From Alcaligenaceae bacterium (GTDB taxonomy: Bacteria; Pseudomonadota; Gammaproteobacteria; Burkholderiales; Burkholderiaceae_B), in the NCBI GenBank assembly GCA_013416445.1, contig JACCER010000002.1, forward strand, positions 248,001-312,000: a stretch of DNA of 64,000 bases. Direction: 5' to 3'. The notes under the pieces are model-generated. The model was given only the letters and a program-made list of their open reading frames with translations, ran no database searches and had not been told where the DNA came from. Both the position numbers and the translations under genes were made by a program. Numbering within the stretch: position 1 is the stretch's first letter; the number at the start of each line of letters is the position of its first letter. Shown in pieces: positions 39,018-48,888 of the stretch.

Positions 39018-39941
39018 CTACAACGTTGCCAGGGCTTTGATATGCGCCACCGCGCTACGCCCCAAAGCCGACAGGTTGTATCCCCCTTCCAGGAAGCTCA
39101 CTACCCTGCCCTGGGCTGTAGATTCAGCCAGCCGCATAAGCTGCTTGGTGATCCAGGCGTAGTCGGCTTCGACCATATCAAGTTGCCCCATATCGTCTTC
39201 ACGATGGGCGTCGAAACCGGCCGATATGAAAATAAATTCAGGCTTAAAGGCTTCGAGCCGGGGCATCCAGATATCGGTAACCAACTGGCGCAAGGCATCA
39301 CCCGGTGTGTGAGCGTCAACCGGTATATTTACCATGTTTTCGGCAGGGCTGTCATGATATATGTCGGGAAAGAGTGGATATTGAAAAAAACTGCACATCA
39401 AAATACGCGGGTCACCAGAAAACATTTCTTCAGTGCCGTTGCCATGATGAACGTCAAAATCAATAATGGCGACCCTCTTCAGGCCGTATTTTTCGATGGC
39501 GTAGGCGGCGGCCACCGCCAGATTATTGAAAAAACAAAAACCCATGGCCTGGCCTGGGCGCGCATGATGGCCTGGCGGGCGTACCGAATTAAAAGCGGTT
39601 CGTGCTTTTTTTGCCATGATGGCATCAACCGCTGCTATCCCCGCGCCGGCCGCCACCCACGCTGCTTCGAGCGTATGTGGATTCATGAGCGTGTCGGGAT
39701 CAATAGCAAAATAGCCAGTGGCTGGCGAGTTGTCGCGCAAATACGCCAGGTATTCAGGGGTATGCACCCGCAGGATATCGGCTTCAGTGGCGCTGGGCGC
39801 CTGTTCCTGGGCCAGAAAAGGCATCACCCCACTGGCCAACAATTGATCATTGATAGCATCCAGCCTTTGCGGGCATTCGGGATGCCAGTCTCCCATTTCA
39901 TGCAGACGGCACGCGGGATGAGTAATATATAGAGTCTCCAT
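39018..39941 (-). CDS. Histone-deacetylase-superfamily hydrolase (acetoin-utilisation/acetylpolyamine type)
   Basis: From ATG 39941 it is 307 residues. Zinc and catalytic motifs are RPPGHHARPGQAMGFCFFNN, FDVHHGNGT and SAGFDAHREDDMG. Bacterial relatives deacetylate polyamines, lysine side chains or other amides; the substrate cannot be told. Its ATG is only 10 bases from the divergent mltB ATG, so each promoter must lie in the other gene's coding region. No good ribosome-binding site precedes the start. Confidence 0.9.
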   Translation of the reverse strand: METLYITHPACRLHEMGDWHPECPQRLDAINDQLLASGVMPFLAQEQAPSATEADILRVHTPEYLAYLRDNSPATGYFAIDPDTLMNPHTLEAAWVAAGAGIAAVDAIMAKKARTAFNSVRPPGHHARPGQAMGFCFFNNLAVAAAYAIEKYGLKRVAIIDFDVHHGNGTEEMFSGDPRILMCSFFQYPLFPDIYHDSPAENMVNIPVDAHTPGDALRQLVTDIWMPRLEAFKPEFIFISAGFDAHREDDMGQLDMVEADYAWITKQLMRLAESTAQGRVVSFLEGGYNLSALGRSAVAHIKALATL

Positions 39942-39951
39942 AAGGAAGATT

Positions 39952-41190
39952 ATGTTCAGACCTGTCCGTATTTTGCAAGTGACTTCTGTATTCCTGCTGA
40001 TAGCTGGTTGCGGCACCACGCAAACCAGCGCCATCACACCGGCACCATCCAAAGCGCCAGCCACTGTCGCAACCCATGCTGCTCCGCCCACGGGTTTTAC
40101 CGCCCAGACCAGCCCAGCAATCAAGGCGGGCGTATCCACCGTAGGCAGCAACGGCTTTCTACAGGCCGACGGCAGGCTCACTGCCAATCTGCAGTCCTAT
40201 GCGCAAGAAGTCTCGCAAGTGCGCGGCATACCGCTGCCCTATGTCGTGGCCATCCTGGAAAATGCGCAGTACAACGCCACTGCGGCCAAGCTGATGGCGC
40301 CAAGCAAAACCCGCATACGCCGTAGCTGGGTAACGTATCGAAACCGCTTTGTCGAACCGGTGCGCATCAACAAGGGGGTAGCATTCTGGTCACAACACCA
40401 GGCAATCCTCGACAAGGCGGCTCGCACCTATGGCGTACCGCCTTCTGTCATTGTTGCCATCATAGGCGTGGAAACCGTCTATGGTCAGCAAACCGGCAAC
40501 TTCCGCGTACTCGACGCCCTTGCCACGCTGGGCTTTCGCTACCCGGACGATAGTCGGCCGGAACGCAGTCAACTGTTCCGCGACCAGCTCGCCGACTTGA
40601 TCCAGCTGGACTACCAGAAAAAGCTCGACGCCCGCACTGTACAAGGCTCTTTTGCCGGGGCGATGGGGCTGCCCCAATTCATGCCAGGCAGCTTGATGCG
40701 CTACGCGGTGGACGGCGACAACGATGGCCGCATCGATTTACTGCATAACGTAGATGACGCCATTTTCTCGGTCGCCAATTTTTTAAGGCTGCACGGATGG
40801 GAACCTGGCGTACCTGTTTTTGCGCCACTCACCCTGCCCCCCAATGCCCAAAACTTGGTAAAAGGCGGCTTATACCCCACCTACGCATGGGCTACCCTGG
40901 AAGACTTGGGCGCAAAACTTCAGCCGATATCGGGGAATCTCGCCAGCAAAGGCGTATCGCAAGGCATAACGCCAGCGGTGGCTGCGGGTACGGCGGGGGC
41001 AAGCTGGAAAAACCATAAGCTGGGGGTAGTTGATTTACTGGACGAGCCTCGCAATACAGCCGAGTACCGTACCGGCACCCCCAACTTTTTCGCCATTACG
41101 CATTACAACCGCAGTTATTTTTATGCCAGTTCGGTTGCCGACCTGGCCCAGGAACTGGCTGACCGAAAAGGCTATGGCGGACCAAATTAA
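39952..41190 (+). CDS. mltB: Membrane-bound lytic murein transglycosylase B
   Basis: A 412-residue family-3 lytic transglycosylase. The N-terminus is a lipoprotein signal with lipobox LIAGC (Cys20). The catalytic Glu is in GVETVYGQ, followed by LPQFMPGSLMRYAVDGDNDG typical of MltB. It cuts peptidoglycan glycan strands to 1,6-anhydro products and anchors in the outer membrane. An AAGGAAG site precedes ATG 39952. NagZ, which handles such products, is also encoded in this window. Confidence 0.94.
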   Translation: MFRPVRILQVTSVFLLIAGCGTTQTSAITPAPSKAPATVATHAAPPTGFTAQTSPAIKAGVSTVGSNGFLQADGRLTANLQSYAQEVSQVRGIPLPYVVAILENAQYNATAAKLMAPSKTRIRRSWVTYRNRFVEPVRINKGVAFWSQHQAILDKAARTYGVPPSVIVAIIGVETVYGQQTGNFRVLDALATLGFRYPDDSRPERSQLFRDQLADLIQLDYQKKLDARTVQGSFAGAMGLPQFMPGSLMRYAVDGDNDGRIDLLHNVDDAIFSVANFLRLHGWEPGVPVFAPLTLPPNAQNLVKGGLYPTYAWATLEDLGAKLQPISGNLASKGVSQGITPAVAAGTAGASWKNHKLGVVDLLDEPRNTAEYRTGTPNFFAITHYNRSYFYASSVADLAQELADRKGYGGPN

Positions 41191-41251
41191 TAGCTGAAAA
41201 AACTGCTGGGTCACAGCATCTGTGGCGCTTGTATCGTTATAGCGTTATGTT

Positions 41252-41287
41252 GTCGGATTATGCGCCAAGCGGCGCTAGTCCGACCTA
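41252..41287. repeat. Dispersed TCGGATTA palindrome abutting cysM
   Basis: GTCGGATTATGCGCC and GGCGCTAGTCCGAC form a hairpin between convergent mltB and cysM. On the minus strand the terminal GTAGGTCGG of the repeat supplies the TAG stop codon of cysM. Confidence 0.8.
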
Positions 41288-42190
41288 CGTGAAGACGCCG
41301 GTTGATAAGTAACGGTCGCCGCGGTCGCAAACTATGAATACGATGGTGGAATTGCGAACGCGAGCAGCAACACGCATGGCGGCGACCAAAGCGCCGGCCG
41401 ACGAAATGCCACCAAATATGCCCTCTTGGGCTGCCAGGCGCCTGGCCATATCCTCGGCTTCTTGCTGGCCTATGGATTCGAACTCATTAATCCGGGCAGG
41501 CTGATAAATTGAGGGCTGATAGGCCTCGGGCCACTTGCGTATGCCTGGAATTTGCGCGCCTTCGGCTGGCTGCGCGCCTATGATCTGGATGGCTGGATTT
41601 TGCGTATGCAGATAAGCAGCTACCCCCATGATGGTTCCTGTGGTGCCCATGGCACTGACAAAATGAGTAACCTGGCCGTCGGTTTGCTGCCATATTTCAG
41701 GGCCTGTGCCTTCAAAATGCGCCTTGGGGTTATCTTCATTGGAAAACTGATCCAGGACCTTGCCCTTGCCTTCAGTTTGCATGCGTATGGCCAAATCGCG
41801 TGCATACTCCATGCCGCCCTGGCTGGCTGGTGTAAGTATGAGCTGGGCTCCGTACGCCGTCATGGACGCGCGCCGTTCAACGGAAAGGTTGTCAGGCATG
41901 ATCAATATCATTTTATAACCACGTACTGCGGCAGCCATGGCCAGGGCAATGCCCGTGTTGCCGCTGGTTGCTTCAATAAGTGTATCGCCAGGCTTGATGT
42001 CGCCACGCGCTTCAGCGTGACGGATCATGGAGCTGGCCGCACGATCTTTGACGGAGCCTGCCGGGTTGTTGCCCTCGAGCTTGGCCAGAATGACATTGCC
42101 GCGCGCTTCGCCGAATTCGCCGGGAATACGCTGCAACCGCACCAAGGGCGTGGCTCCTATGGTGTCTTCGATGGTTAGATATTTTTTCAT
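41285..42190 (-). CDS. cysM: Cysteine synthase B (O-acetylserine sulfhydrylase)
   Basis: From ATG 42190 it is 301 residues. The PLP lysine is Lys48 in NNPAGSVKDRAA, and the phosphate loop is EATSGNTGIALA. CysM makes cysteine from O-acetylserine with sulfide or thiosulfate. GTTGTIMGVAAYL and the C-terminal GGISSAGALVAA are also present. An alternative start at 42202 adds four residues. Dispersed palindromes flank it on both sides, and the downstream one provides its stop codon. Confidence 0.93.
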   Translation of the reverse strand: MKKYLTIEDTIGATPLVRLQRIPGEFGEARGNVILAKLEGNNPAGSVKDRAASSMIRHAEARGDIKPGDTLIEATSGNTGIALAMAAAVRGYKMILIMPDNLSVERRASMTAYGAQLILTPASQGGMEYARDLAIRMQTEGKGKVLDQFSNEDNPKAHFEGTGPEIWQQTDGQVTHFVSAMGTTGTIMGVAAYLHTQNPAIQIIGAQPAEGAQIPGIRKWPEAYQPSIYQPARINEFESIGQQEAEDMARRLAAQEGIFGGISSAGALVAAMRVAARVRNSTIVFIVCDRGDRYLSTGVFT

Positions 42191-42222
42191 GATGGAAATC
42201 ATACACCGATAGTGCCTTTATC

Positions 42223-42260
42223 GTAGATCGGATTAGCGCGAAGCGCGTAATCCGACAAAC
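42223..42260. repeat. Dispersed TCGGATTA palindrome upstream of cysM
   Basis: GTAGATCGGATTAGCGCG then AAGCGCGTAATCCGACA forms a hairpin 33 bases ahead of the cysM start. It lies between tandem genes (comEA then cysM), unlike most copies. Confidence 0.8.
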
Positions 42261-42327
42261 CATGCCGCCAGCACACAGCCGAAAAAACAGCGCAGCAGCC
42301 ACACGGCGCACAATGCAGCACTATTGG

Positions 42328-42801
42328 CTACTTTTTCTGATCCCGCGGCAAGGTTGCCAAGTTGGGCTTGCTTGCGCCCTGCCCGCCCAATGTCAGGCCC
42401 GAGGCCTGCAAGGCGGCAGACTTTTTCGGCCCTATGCCTTTTACGCGATCGGAAAAGTCTTCAAACGACTCATAGCGGCCACCACGTGCGCGCTCTTCAA
42501 TAATGATTTGGGCAGTTTTGGGACCTATGCCGCGTATGCCGCGCAATTGCTCTTCGGTGGCGCTATTGACGTCTATGGCGATTGCCACGCCAGGCCCCGC
42601 AATAGCCGCCAACGCACCTGCGCGAGCCAGTAATGCGCCCGTAACCGGCAAGCTGACGGCAGAAAGACCACCAAGGCCTGTGGCCAGCCCCACGGCGCCC
42701 AGAGTAAGCCTGAAGAATGAACGGCGCTTTGTTGAATGGTGCTCGTTGGAGAGATCAGCGCCTACAGGACACGCAACGGTGGATTCAGTAAAAGGATTCA
42801 T
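42328..42801 (-). CDS. ComEA-family helix-hairpin-helix protein with Tat-like signal
   Basis: From ATG 42801 (GGAGG site) this is 157 residues. The C-terminal half (about 76-135) holds two HhH motifs, VNSATEEQLRGIRGIGPKTA and YESFEDFSDRVKGIGPKKS, which bind DNA as in competence protein ComEA. The N-terminal part has a twin-arginine-like KRRSFFRLTLG at about 25-35 and then a long Ala/Gly-rich hydrophobic stretch. It may be exported or membrane anchored. No other competence gene is adjacent. Confidence 0.78.
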   Translation of the reverse strand: MNPFTESTVACPVGADLSNEHHSTKRRSFFRLTLGAVGLATGLGGLSAVSLPVTGALLARAGALAAIAGPGVAIAIDVNSATEEQLRGIRGIGPKTAQIIIEERARGGRYESFEDFSDRVKGIGPKKSAALQASGLTLGGQGASKPNLATLPRDQKK

Positions 42802-42952
42802 TTGCAGCCTCCGAAAAGAAATGGAGGAAGGCGCCAACGACCAGGGCAGGCTTGCCCGGCCAGCACTTTCCACCTGCAATGATCCCTATGTTGCGAACCG
42901 GCGACTAGCCTGCTGATCCCTGATGATCCATGCGTAGATCTACCCGTGCAAA

Positions 42953-43948
42953 TCAGATACGCCCTTGCTCGAACAGCATTGTTGTATAGGCGGCAACCCC
43001 TGCCTGCACATCTCGCAAAGGCCGGTCGTAGCCTGCCGCACGCAATTCCGACAAATTGGCTTCAGTGTGGCTTTGATAACGCCCTTTCAGATCATCAGGG
43101 AAAGAAACATAGCGTATCAATTGCTGCTCTACCAACTCTTTCAAGGATAGCGCCGGCTTGTTGTGCTGCAGCCGTAAAGTATTTACCACGGTGCTGGCGA
43201 CGTCGTTAAACGGCTGCGCGCGCCCCGTACCGCAATTGAATATGCCCGATTTTTCGGGGTGATCGAGAAAGAACAGATTCACATCGACGACGTCGTCGAC
43301 ATAGATGAAATCACGCAACTGACCGCCATCAGCATAGCCATCCCACCCACCAAATAAGCGTACATGGCCTTCTGCCTGAAACTGCCGCATATTGTGGAAG
43401 GCTACCGACGCCATGCGGCTTTTGTGTTGTTCGTTGGGGCCGTATACGTTGAAGTAGCGCAAGCCCACCACCGGCGCGGTCAGCGTATCGAGATGACGCC
43501 GCAGGACCTGATCGAATAAAAACTTGGAATAACCGTATACATTCAGGGGTGATTCGTAGACCGCGCTCTCGATGTAGACTGGCCCTGCCCCATATACCGC
43601 AGCCGACGACGCATATAGCAGCGGAATTTTATGTTCCTGGCAGTATTCAAACAGTTCAAGCGTAACTCGGTAATTGTTGTCGAGCATGTAGCGACCATCG
43701 CGCTCGGTCGTATCGGAGCACGCCCCTTGATGCAGCACGGCTTCGATATTGCCAAACTGACTCTGGGCAAGGCGCTGACGGAACTCATCTTTGTGCAGAT
43801 AATCGGCAATCTGGTTGTCGACCAGATTAATGAATTTATCGCCTTCGGTCAGGTCGTCAACCACCAGAATATCAGTATGGCCGCGCCGATTCAGGCCACG
43901 CACCAGATTGCTGCCAATAAAACCAGCACCTCCGGTTACTACTATCAT
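42953..43948 (-). CDS. hldD: ADP-L-glycero-D-manno-heptose 6-epimerase
   Basis: A 331-residue NADP-dependent short-chain epimerase. [11 protein letters not shown] is at the N-terminus, and the catalytic Tyr-x3-Lys is YGYSKF. It converts ADP-D,D-heptose to the L,D form for the LPS inner core. Its start overlaps the hldE stop by 4 bases (ATGA). Confidence 0.96.
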   Translation of the reverse strand: MIVVTGGAGFIGSNLVRGLNRRGHTDILVVDDLTEGDKFINLVDNQIADYLHKDEFRQRLAQSQFGNIEAVLHQGACSDTTERDGRYMLDNNYRVTLELFEYCQEHKIPLLYASSAAVYGAGPVYIESAVYESPLNVYGYSKFLFDQVLRRHLDTLTAPVVGLRYFNVYGPNEQHKSRMASVAFHNMRQFQAEGHVRLFGGWDGYADGGQLRDFIYVDDVVDVNLFFLDHPEKSGIFNCGTGRAQPFNDVASTVVNTLRLQHNKPALSLKELVEQQLIRYVSFPDDLKGRYQSHTEANLSELRAAGYDRPLRDVQAGVAAYTTMLFEQGRI

Positions 43949-44874
43949 GACAATTCTCCTGCTGTAACAATGGACGTACCCAATTTACCAACAACCACGC
44001 CGCCGGCGCGGTTGGCCCACAGCACGGCCTCGAACCAGTCCAGGCCCGCCGCGCGGGTAACTGCCAGCGTAGCCAGTACCGTATCACCGGCGCCTGATAC
44101 ATCGAAAACCTCGTGGGCATGGGCGTCGGTGTGCTGCCGCCCTTGAGCGGTAAATAGTGTCATGCCCTGCTCGGAACGAGTGACCAGCAAGGCCTCGAGT
44201 TCGAGATCAGTACGCAGTTTCTGGGCTCGCTCTTCAAGCTCGTCTTCGGTTTGCCAGCGCCCCACCGCCTCTTGCATTTCGGAACGATTGGGCGTGATCA
44301 TGGTGGCCCCGCGATAACGTTGATAAAGATGCCCTTTGGGATCGACCAGCACTGGCACACCCGCATCACGCGCTATGCGTATGAGCACGTCTACTCTGGC
44401 CAACGAGCCTTTGGCATAATCAGACAACACCAGGATGTCGTGCTGCGCAATCAGTTCGTGGGCGCGCACTTCAAGATCGGCCAGGCCTTGCTTGCCAGGC
44501 CCCTCTTCGAAGTCTACCCGCAAAAGCTGCTGCTGACGCCCCAAGACACGCATTTTGAGCGTAGTCGGTGCACTGGCATCGGCCACCAGGCAAGAGCGTA
44601 TGCCAGATTCGTGCACCAGCGAATTCACCATATCGCCGGCCTCGTCGACGCCTATCAGGCCCAGCAGGCTGACCTGCGCCCCGAGCGCGGCGATATTGCG
44701 CGCTACGTTGGCTGCTCCGCCCAGACGATCTTCACGCTTGGCCACCCGCACCACCGGCACCGGAGCCTCGGGAGAGATACGCTCGACCTCGCCAAACCAA
44801 TAGCGATCCAGCATGACATCGCCCGCCACCAGCACTTTGACGCGACTTACTGCCTGAGCGGGAAACGACATCAT
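43945..44874 (-). CDS. hldE: D-glycero-beta-D-manno-heptose-7-phosphate kinase (HldE kinase domain)
   Basis: From ATG 44874 it is 309 residues and contains only the PfkB/ribokinase domain, [14 protein letters not shown] and [16 protein letters not shown]. coli HldE is a two-domain protein; here the adenylyltransferase must be encoded elsewhere, as in HldA/HldC organisms. It phosphorylates heptose-7-P in LPS precursor synthesis. It overlaps lapB and hldD by 4 bases each. Confidence 0.94.
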   Translation of the reverse strand: MMSFPAQAVSRVKVLVAGDVMLDRYWFGEVERISPEAPVPVVRVAKREDRLGGAANVARNIAALGAQVSLLGLIGVDEAGDMVNSLVHESGIRSCLVADASAPTTLKMRVLGRQQQLLRVDFEEGPGKQGLADLEVRAHELIAQHDILVLSDYAKGSLARVDVLIRIARDAGVPVLVDPKGHLYQRYRGATMITPNRSEMQEAVGRWQTEDELEERAQKLRTDLELEALLVTRSEQGMTLFTAQGRQHTDAHAHEVFDVSGAGDTVLATLAVTRAAGLDWFEAVLWANRAGGVVVGKLGTSIVTAGELS

Positions 44875-46154
44875 TTGATCTCCTCGAGGCGACGCGGTTC
44901 GTAAGTTTCCCAGGAATTGCATCCGGGGCACTGCCAATAAAAATTACGCGCCTCAAAGCCGCACACGCGGCATGAGTAGCGATCCAAGCGCTGGGTATGC
45001 TTATGAATCAGGGAACGCAACAATCCAAGATCAGCACCCGTGGCGGTATTCACCGCCGTCGACGCGGACGCGGCTGGCGCGTCGGGCGCAGCAACAGGAA
45101 CATGACCTGGCAATGTGGGAACGCCAGCCACCGGGTCGCTGGCCAGTTCGGCTTCGAGCAGTCGATCCAGCCCCAGCAGCGACGGATGCGCCCTGAGCGA
45201 CTCGCGTGCAAACACCCAGGCCAATTGATGGCCTTGCTGGGCGCGCAACTCGCGAAACACCACATTGAAGGTATCGAGCGAGGGATAACGCATGTAGTGA
45301 TTGCGTAATAACTGCAACCCTTCAACCTGCTGACCGACGCTGCGATAGCTTTCGAGAATATCGGCTGCCACCAGGCTGGCATACTCAGGGGCCATGGTAA
45401 GAACCGATACCAGATAGCCACGCTCGCTCTCGGGCTTGTTAAGCAGCCTGGCAAGGCGTGCACGCAATATGGCTATGCGAGCTTCCGAGGCTTGCCCGCG
45501 TGCTTGGGCACGTAGCGCAGCAGCCGCGTTATCAGCCGCATCCAGTGCTTCTTCAGCGGCGTGGATGTCAGGCGGCTTGATCGCCATGGCGGCCACGGCG
45601 CGCTCGCACTGATAATGCACCAACTGCGGCACAGGCTCGTCGATCAGGGCGCGCAACCGCTTGACCGCCTCGATGGCACGCGGCCAATCGTGCTCGGATT
45701 CGTAGATGCGTATCAACGCCCTGACAGCAGGCACCGCAAAGCGCGTATCGAGCACCTGCTCGAATGCCTGCTCGGCCCGGTCGAGCATGCCGGCTTTCAG
45801 GTAGTCTTGGGCAAGTTCGTGTTGAGCGTTTTCGCGATCAGCCTGGGTCAAGTCGGCACGCGACAGCAGACTTTGATGTACCCGTATGGCGCGCTCCATT
45901 TCACCACGACGGCGAAACAGACTGCCCAGGGCAAAATGCAGTTCTGTGGTTTCAGGGTCAAGCTTGACCACTTCAACGAAGGCATCGATAGCGCGGTCAG
46001 GCTCTTCGTTGAGCAGAAAATTTAGCCCTTTGAAATAGGAATTTGGCAAAGTCCGGGTTTCGGAAAGCATTTGCCGGATATCGACGCGAGCAGCTATCCA
46101 GCCCAGCGCAAACAGCAACGGCAAAAAAATCAACCACCAGGGTTCGAAGTCCAC
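44871..46154 (-). CDS. lapB: LPS assembly protein B (YciM)
   Basis: 427 residues: one N-terminal membrane helix (about 5-22), many TPR helices, and a C-terminal rubredoxin-like zinc knuckle CRVCGFEARNFYWQCPGC. LapB works with FtsH to set LpxC levels and so LPS amount. It is slightly longer than E. coli LapB (389), mostly from extra sequence before the knuckle. It stands between lapA and hldE in one run of LPS genes. Confidence 0.94.
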   Translation of the reverse strand: MDFEPWWLIFLPLLFALGWIAARVDIRQMLSETRTLPNSYFKGLNFLLNEEPDRAIDAFVEVVKLDPETTELHFALGSLFRRRGEMERAIRVHQSLLSRADLTQADRENAQHELAQDYLKAGMLDRAEQAFEQVLDTRFAVPAVRALIRIYESEHDWPRAIEAVKRLRALIDEPVPQLVHYQCERAVAAMAIKPPDIHAAEEALDAADNAAAALRAQARGQASEARIAILRARLARLLNKPESERGYLVSVLTMAPEYASLVAADILESYRSVGQQVEGLQLLRNHYMRYPSLDTFNVVFRELRAQQGHQLAWVFARESLRAHPSLLGLDRLLEAELASDPVAGVPTLPGHVPVAAPDAPAASASTAVNTATGADLGLLRSLIHKHTQRLDRYSCRVCGFEARNFYWQCPGCNSWETYEPRRLEEIK

Positions 46155-46175
46155 TGTTTATAGCCTTGAGGTAAT

Positions 46176-46499
46176 TTATAACGGTGCTAGGGGAGCGATG
46201 GTTTCAGGCGCTACGGCCTCGCTCGGAACAGTGGGATGCCTGAGCCGGTCTTCGAGCCGGGCAACATCGCGCTTGAGGCGGTTGGCCTCACGCCGGCGAC
46301 GCATGACGGAAGGCATAGCCAGCAGCAAGCCAAAAACCACGCCCAGCACAAACACAGCCAGCATGACCACGATAAGCGGGACGCCGGTAACCACATGATC
46401 GGCAAAAAAGTTGACATCGACCGGACCAGTGTTTTTCAAGGCGAACATCAAGACAACAATAAATACGGCCAGCCGCAATATCCAAACCAGATAACGCAT
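46176..46499 (-). CDS. lapA: LPS assembly protein A (YciS, DUF1049)
   Basis: From ATG 46499 it is 107 residues with two membrane helices (about 4-24 and 42-62) and a coiled, charged C-terminal region. The start MRYLVWILRLAVFIVVLMFA and the NTGPVDVNFF segment are typical of LapA. It partners LapB 21 bases downstream. The open frame to 46589 is not conserved. Confidence 0.9.
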   Translation of the reverse strand: MRYLVWILRLAVFIVVLMFALKNTGPVDVNFFADHVVTGVPLIVVMLAVFVLGVVFGLLLAMPSVMRRRREANRLKRDVARLEDRLRHPTVPSEAVAPETIAPLAPL

Positions 46500-46578
46500 A
46501 GCGAGTACTCCAATAAACCAGGGTTTCGACAATTGTAAGGGGAATTGCAAGGAATGCCCGGCACAGAGCAAAGAAAAA

Positions 46579-46602
46579 CAGGCCCTCACATTGGAGGGCC
46601 TG
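46579..46602 (-). terminator. Intrinsic terminator after ihfB
   Basis: CAGGCCCTC and GAGGGCCTG form a 9-bp stem with a 6-base loop, then TTTTTCTTT on the minus strand. It lies between ihfB and lapA, so lapAB probably has its own promoter or depends on read-through. Confidence 0.8.
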
Positions 46603-46705
46603 CGAGCATCAATAGTGCCAGCCAGTATTCATGACGTCGGGCTTATGCGGCATGAAGGCCGGATCTGCACGACTGGTGCGTACCCCGGCCTGAATACCTA
46701 TCAAA

Positions 46706-47065
46706 CTACCCGTGCATGATATGCGTGTCGAATCGACCCAGCGCAAACGCTGTCGCGCTGGTACTTGCCTTGACTTCGTCGTCGTAGCCATTGTCGACAC
46801 GTTCGCGCAATTCTTTGCCGGCCTTGAAATGCGGCACCTGTTTGGCAGGCACCATCACTTTTTCGCCTGACTTCGGATTGCGGCCTACGCGCGGCAAGCG
46901 CTCGGATAAGGAAAAGCTTCCGAACCCACGGATTTCGATGCGTTGACCGTTGGCCAGGGCCTGGGTCATGGCGTCGAGTACCGTTTTAACGGCGTAATCC
47001 GTGTCGCGCAGTGACAGCGTAGGGTAGCGACTGGCAAGAATCGCTATCAGTTCTGACTTGGTCAC
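46706..47065 (-). CDS. ihfB: Integration host factor beta subunit
   Basis: A 119-residue HU/IHF-family protein: [38 protein letters not shown] and [13 protein letters not shown]. The beta-ribbon tip Pro is in GRNPKSG. It has about 25 residues more than E. coli IHF-beta (94), a C-terminal tail from about residue 95. IHF bends DNA at specific sites. It starts 5 bases after rpsA. Confidence 0.95.
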   Translation of the reverse strand: MTKSELIAILASRYPTLSLRDTDYAVKTVLDAMTQALANGQRIEIRGFGSFSLSERLPRVGRNPKSGEKVMVPAKQVPHFKAGKELRERVDNGYDDEVKASTSATAFALGRFDTHIMHG

Positions 47066-47070
47066 ACTAA

Positions 47071-48786
47071 TTAACCGTCGTCGCGCTGCTGATCAAGCTT
47101 GGCTTTAAGCAATGCGCCCAGGTTAGTGGTACCCGACGAAGCACTGGCGTCGGACATGCGCTGTATGGTATCGGCGGTTTCGGCGCTGTCGCGTGCCTTG
47201 ATCGACAACTGGATCGAACGTGTTTTGCGGTCGATGTTGATGATCATGGCTTCAACGTTTTCACCAGCGGTCAGTGCGGTGGTTGCGTCTTCGACGCGGC
47301 CTGTGGAGATTTCAGAAGCGCGCAGATAGCCTTCGACGTCGAGCGACAGTGTAATCACTGCGCCCTTGGCTTCAACCGACTTGATGACGCCAGGAACCAC
47401 TGCACCCTTGTCGTAGGTAGCCACGAAGTTGTTGAAGGGGTCGCCTTCGAGCTGCTTGATACCCAGCGAGATGCGTTCCTTGTCGGTGTCGATGCCCAGA
47501 ACCACAGCGTCGATTTCGTCGCCCTTCTTGAAGTTGCGTACGGCTTCTTCACCAGTTTCAGTCCAGGACAAGTCGGACAGGTGAACCAGGCCGTCGATAC
47601 CGCCAGGCAAACCAACAAACACGCCGAAGTCGGTAATGGACTTGATGGCGCCGCGGACTTTATCACCGCGCTTGAAGTTGATGGAGAATTCTTCCCAAGG
47701 GTTGGCGCGACACTGCTTCATGCCCAGCGAAATGCGACGACGGTCTTCGTCGATTTCGAGGACCATGACTTCGACTTCTTCGCCCAGGGTAACAACCTTG
47801 CGAGGGTCAACGTTCTTGTTGGTCCAGTCCATTTCGGAGACGTGTACCAAGCCTTCGATGCCGGCTTCGACTTCAACGAAAGCGCCGTAATCGGTCAGGT
47901 TGGTTACCTTGCCGAACAAACGGGTGCCCTGCGGGTAGCGGCGAGCAAGGCCGACCCATGGGTCTTCGCCCAACTGCTTGACGCCCAGCGAAACACGGCT
48001 TTTTTCCTGGTCGAACTTAAGCACTTTGGCTTCGACTTCCTGACCTACTTGCAGGACCTCGGAGGGATGACGCACACGACGCCATGCCATGTCAGTGATG
48101 TGCAGCAGGCCATCGATACCACCCAGGTCGACGAACGCGCCGTAGTCGGTGATGTTCTTGACCACGCCCTTGACCACAGCACCTTCGTGCAGGGTTTCAA
48201 GCAGCTTCTCGCGCTCTTCGCCCATGCTGGCTTCGAGGATCGCGCGACGCGACAGCACAACGTTGTTGCGCTTGCGGTCTAGCTTGATGACTTTGAAGTC
48301 CAGGGTTTTGCCCTCGTAGGGCGTGGTGTCCTTGACGGGACGCAGGTCGACCAGCGAACCGGGAAGAAAGGCACGGATGCCGTTGGTCATGACCGTGAGG
48401 CCGCCCTTTACCTTGCCGGTAATAGTGCCAGTAACCATTTCGCCAGACTCAAGAGCCTGCTCCAGCTGCAGCCAGGCCGACAGGCGCTTGGCGCGATCAC
48501 GCGACAGGATGGTGTCGCCGTAACCGTTTTCGAGCGAATCAATGGCAACCGAAACGAAGTCGCCGGGCTCGACTTCGAGCTCGCCCTGATCGTTCAGGAA
48601 TTCTTCTAGTGGAATCAGCGCCTCGGATTTGAGGCCGGCATTGACTACGACGAAGTTGTGGTCAATGCGCACGACTTCGGCGGAAATGACCTCACCGGAC
48701 TTCATGTCCTGGTTTTTGATACTTTCGGCAAACAGGTCGGCAAAGCTTTCGCCGCCGGTGGCGGCAAGGGTGGAGATGGTGGACAT
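47071..48786 (-). CDS. rpsA: 30S ribosomal protein S1
   Basis: From ATG 48786 it is 571 residues with six S1 RNA-binding repeats, for example [20 protein letters not shown] and [21 protein letters not shown]1 delivers mRNA to the 30S subunit. The start [19 protein letters not shown] is conserved, and the frame extension to 48837 is not. It lies between cmk and ihfB, as in E. coli. Confidence 0.97.
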   Translation of the reverse strand: MSTISTLAATGGESFADLFAESIKNQDMKSGEVISAEVVRIDHNFVVVNAGLKSEALIPLEEFLNDQGELEVEPGDFVSVAIDSLENGYGDTILSRDRAKRLSAWLQLEQALESGEMVTGTITGKVKGGLTVMTNGIRAFLPGSLVDLRPVKDTTPYEGKTLDFKVIKLDRKRNNVVLSRRAILEASMGEEREKLLETLHEGAVVKGVVKNITDYGAFVDLGGIDGLLHITDMAWRRVRHPSEVLQVGQEVEAKVLKFDQEKSRVSLGVKQLGEDPWVGLARRYPQGTRLFGKVTNLTDYGAFVEVEAGIEGLVHVSEMDWTNKNVDPRKVVTLGEEVEVMVLEIDEDRRRISLGMKQCRANPWEEFSINFKRGDKVRGAIKSITDFGVFVGLPGGIDGLVHLSDLSWTETGEEAVRNFKKGDEIDAVVLGIDTDKERISLGIKQLEGDPFNNFVATYDKGAVVPGVIKSVEAKGAVITLSLDVEGYLRASEISTGRVEDATTALTAGENVEAMIINIDRKTRSIQLSIKARDSAETADTIQRMSDASASSGTTNLGALLKAKLDQQRDDG

Positions 48787-48888
48787 TAAATGAAATCCAT
48801 AAGCCAGGATGGCCGTTAAAAACACACCAGGGAACAATACCCCAGTGGAGTAAAAAATAATTTCAGGCTACAAATATGGCGATATTGC

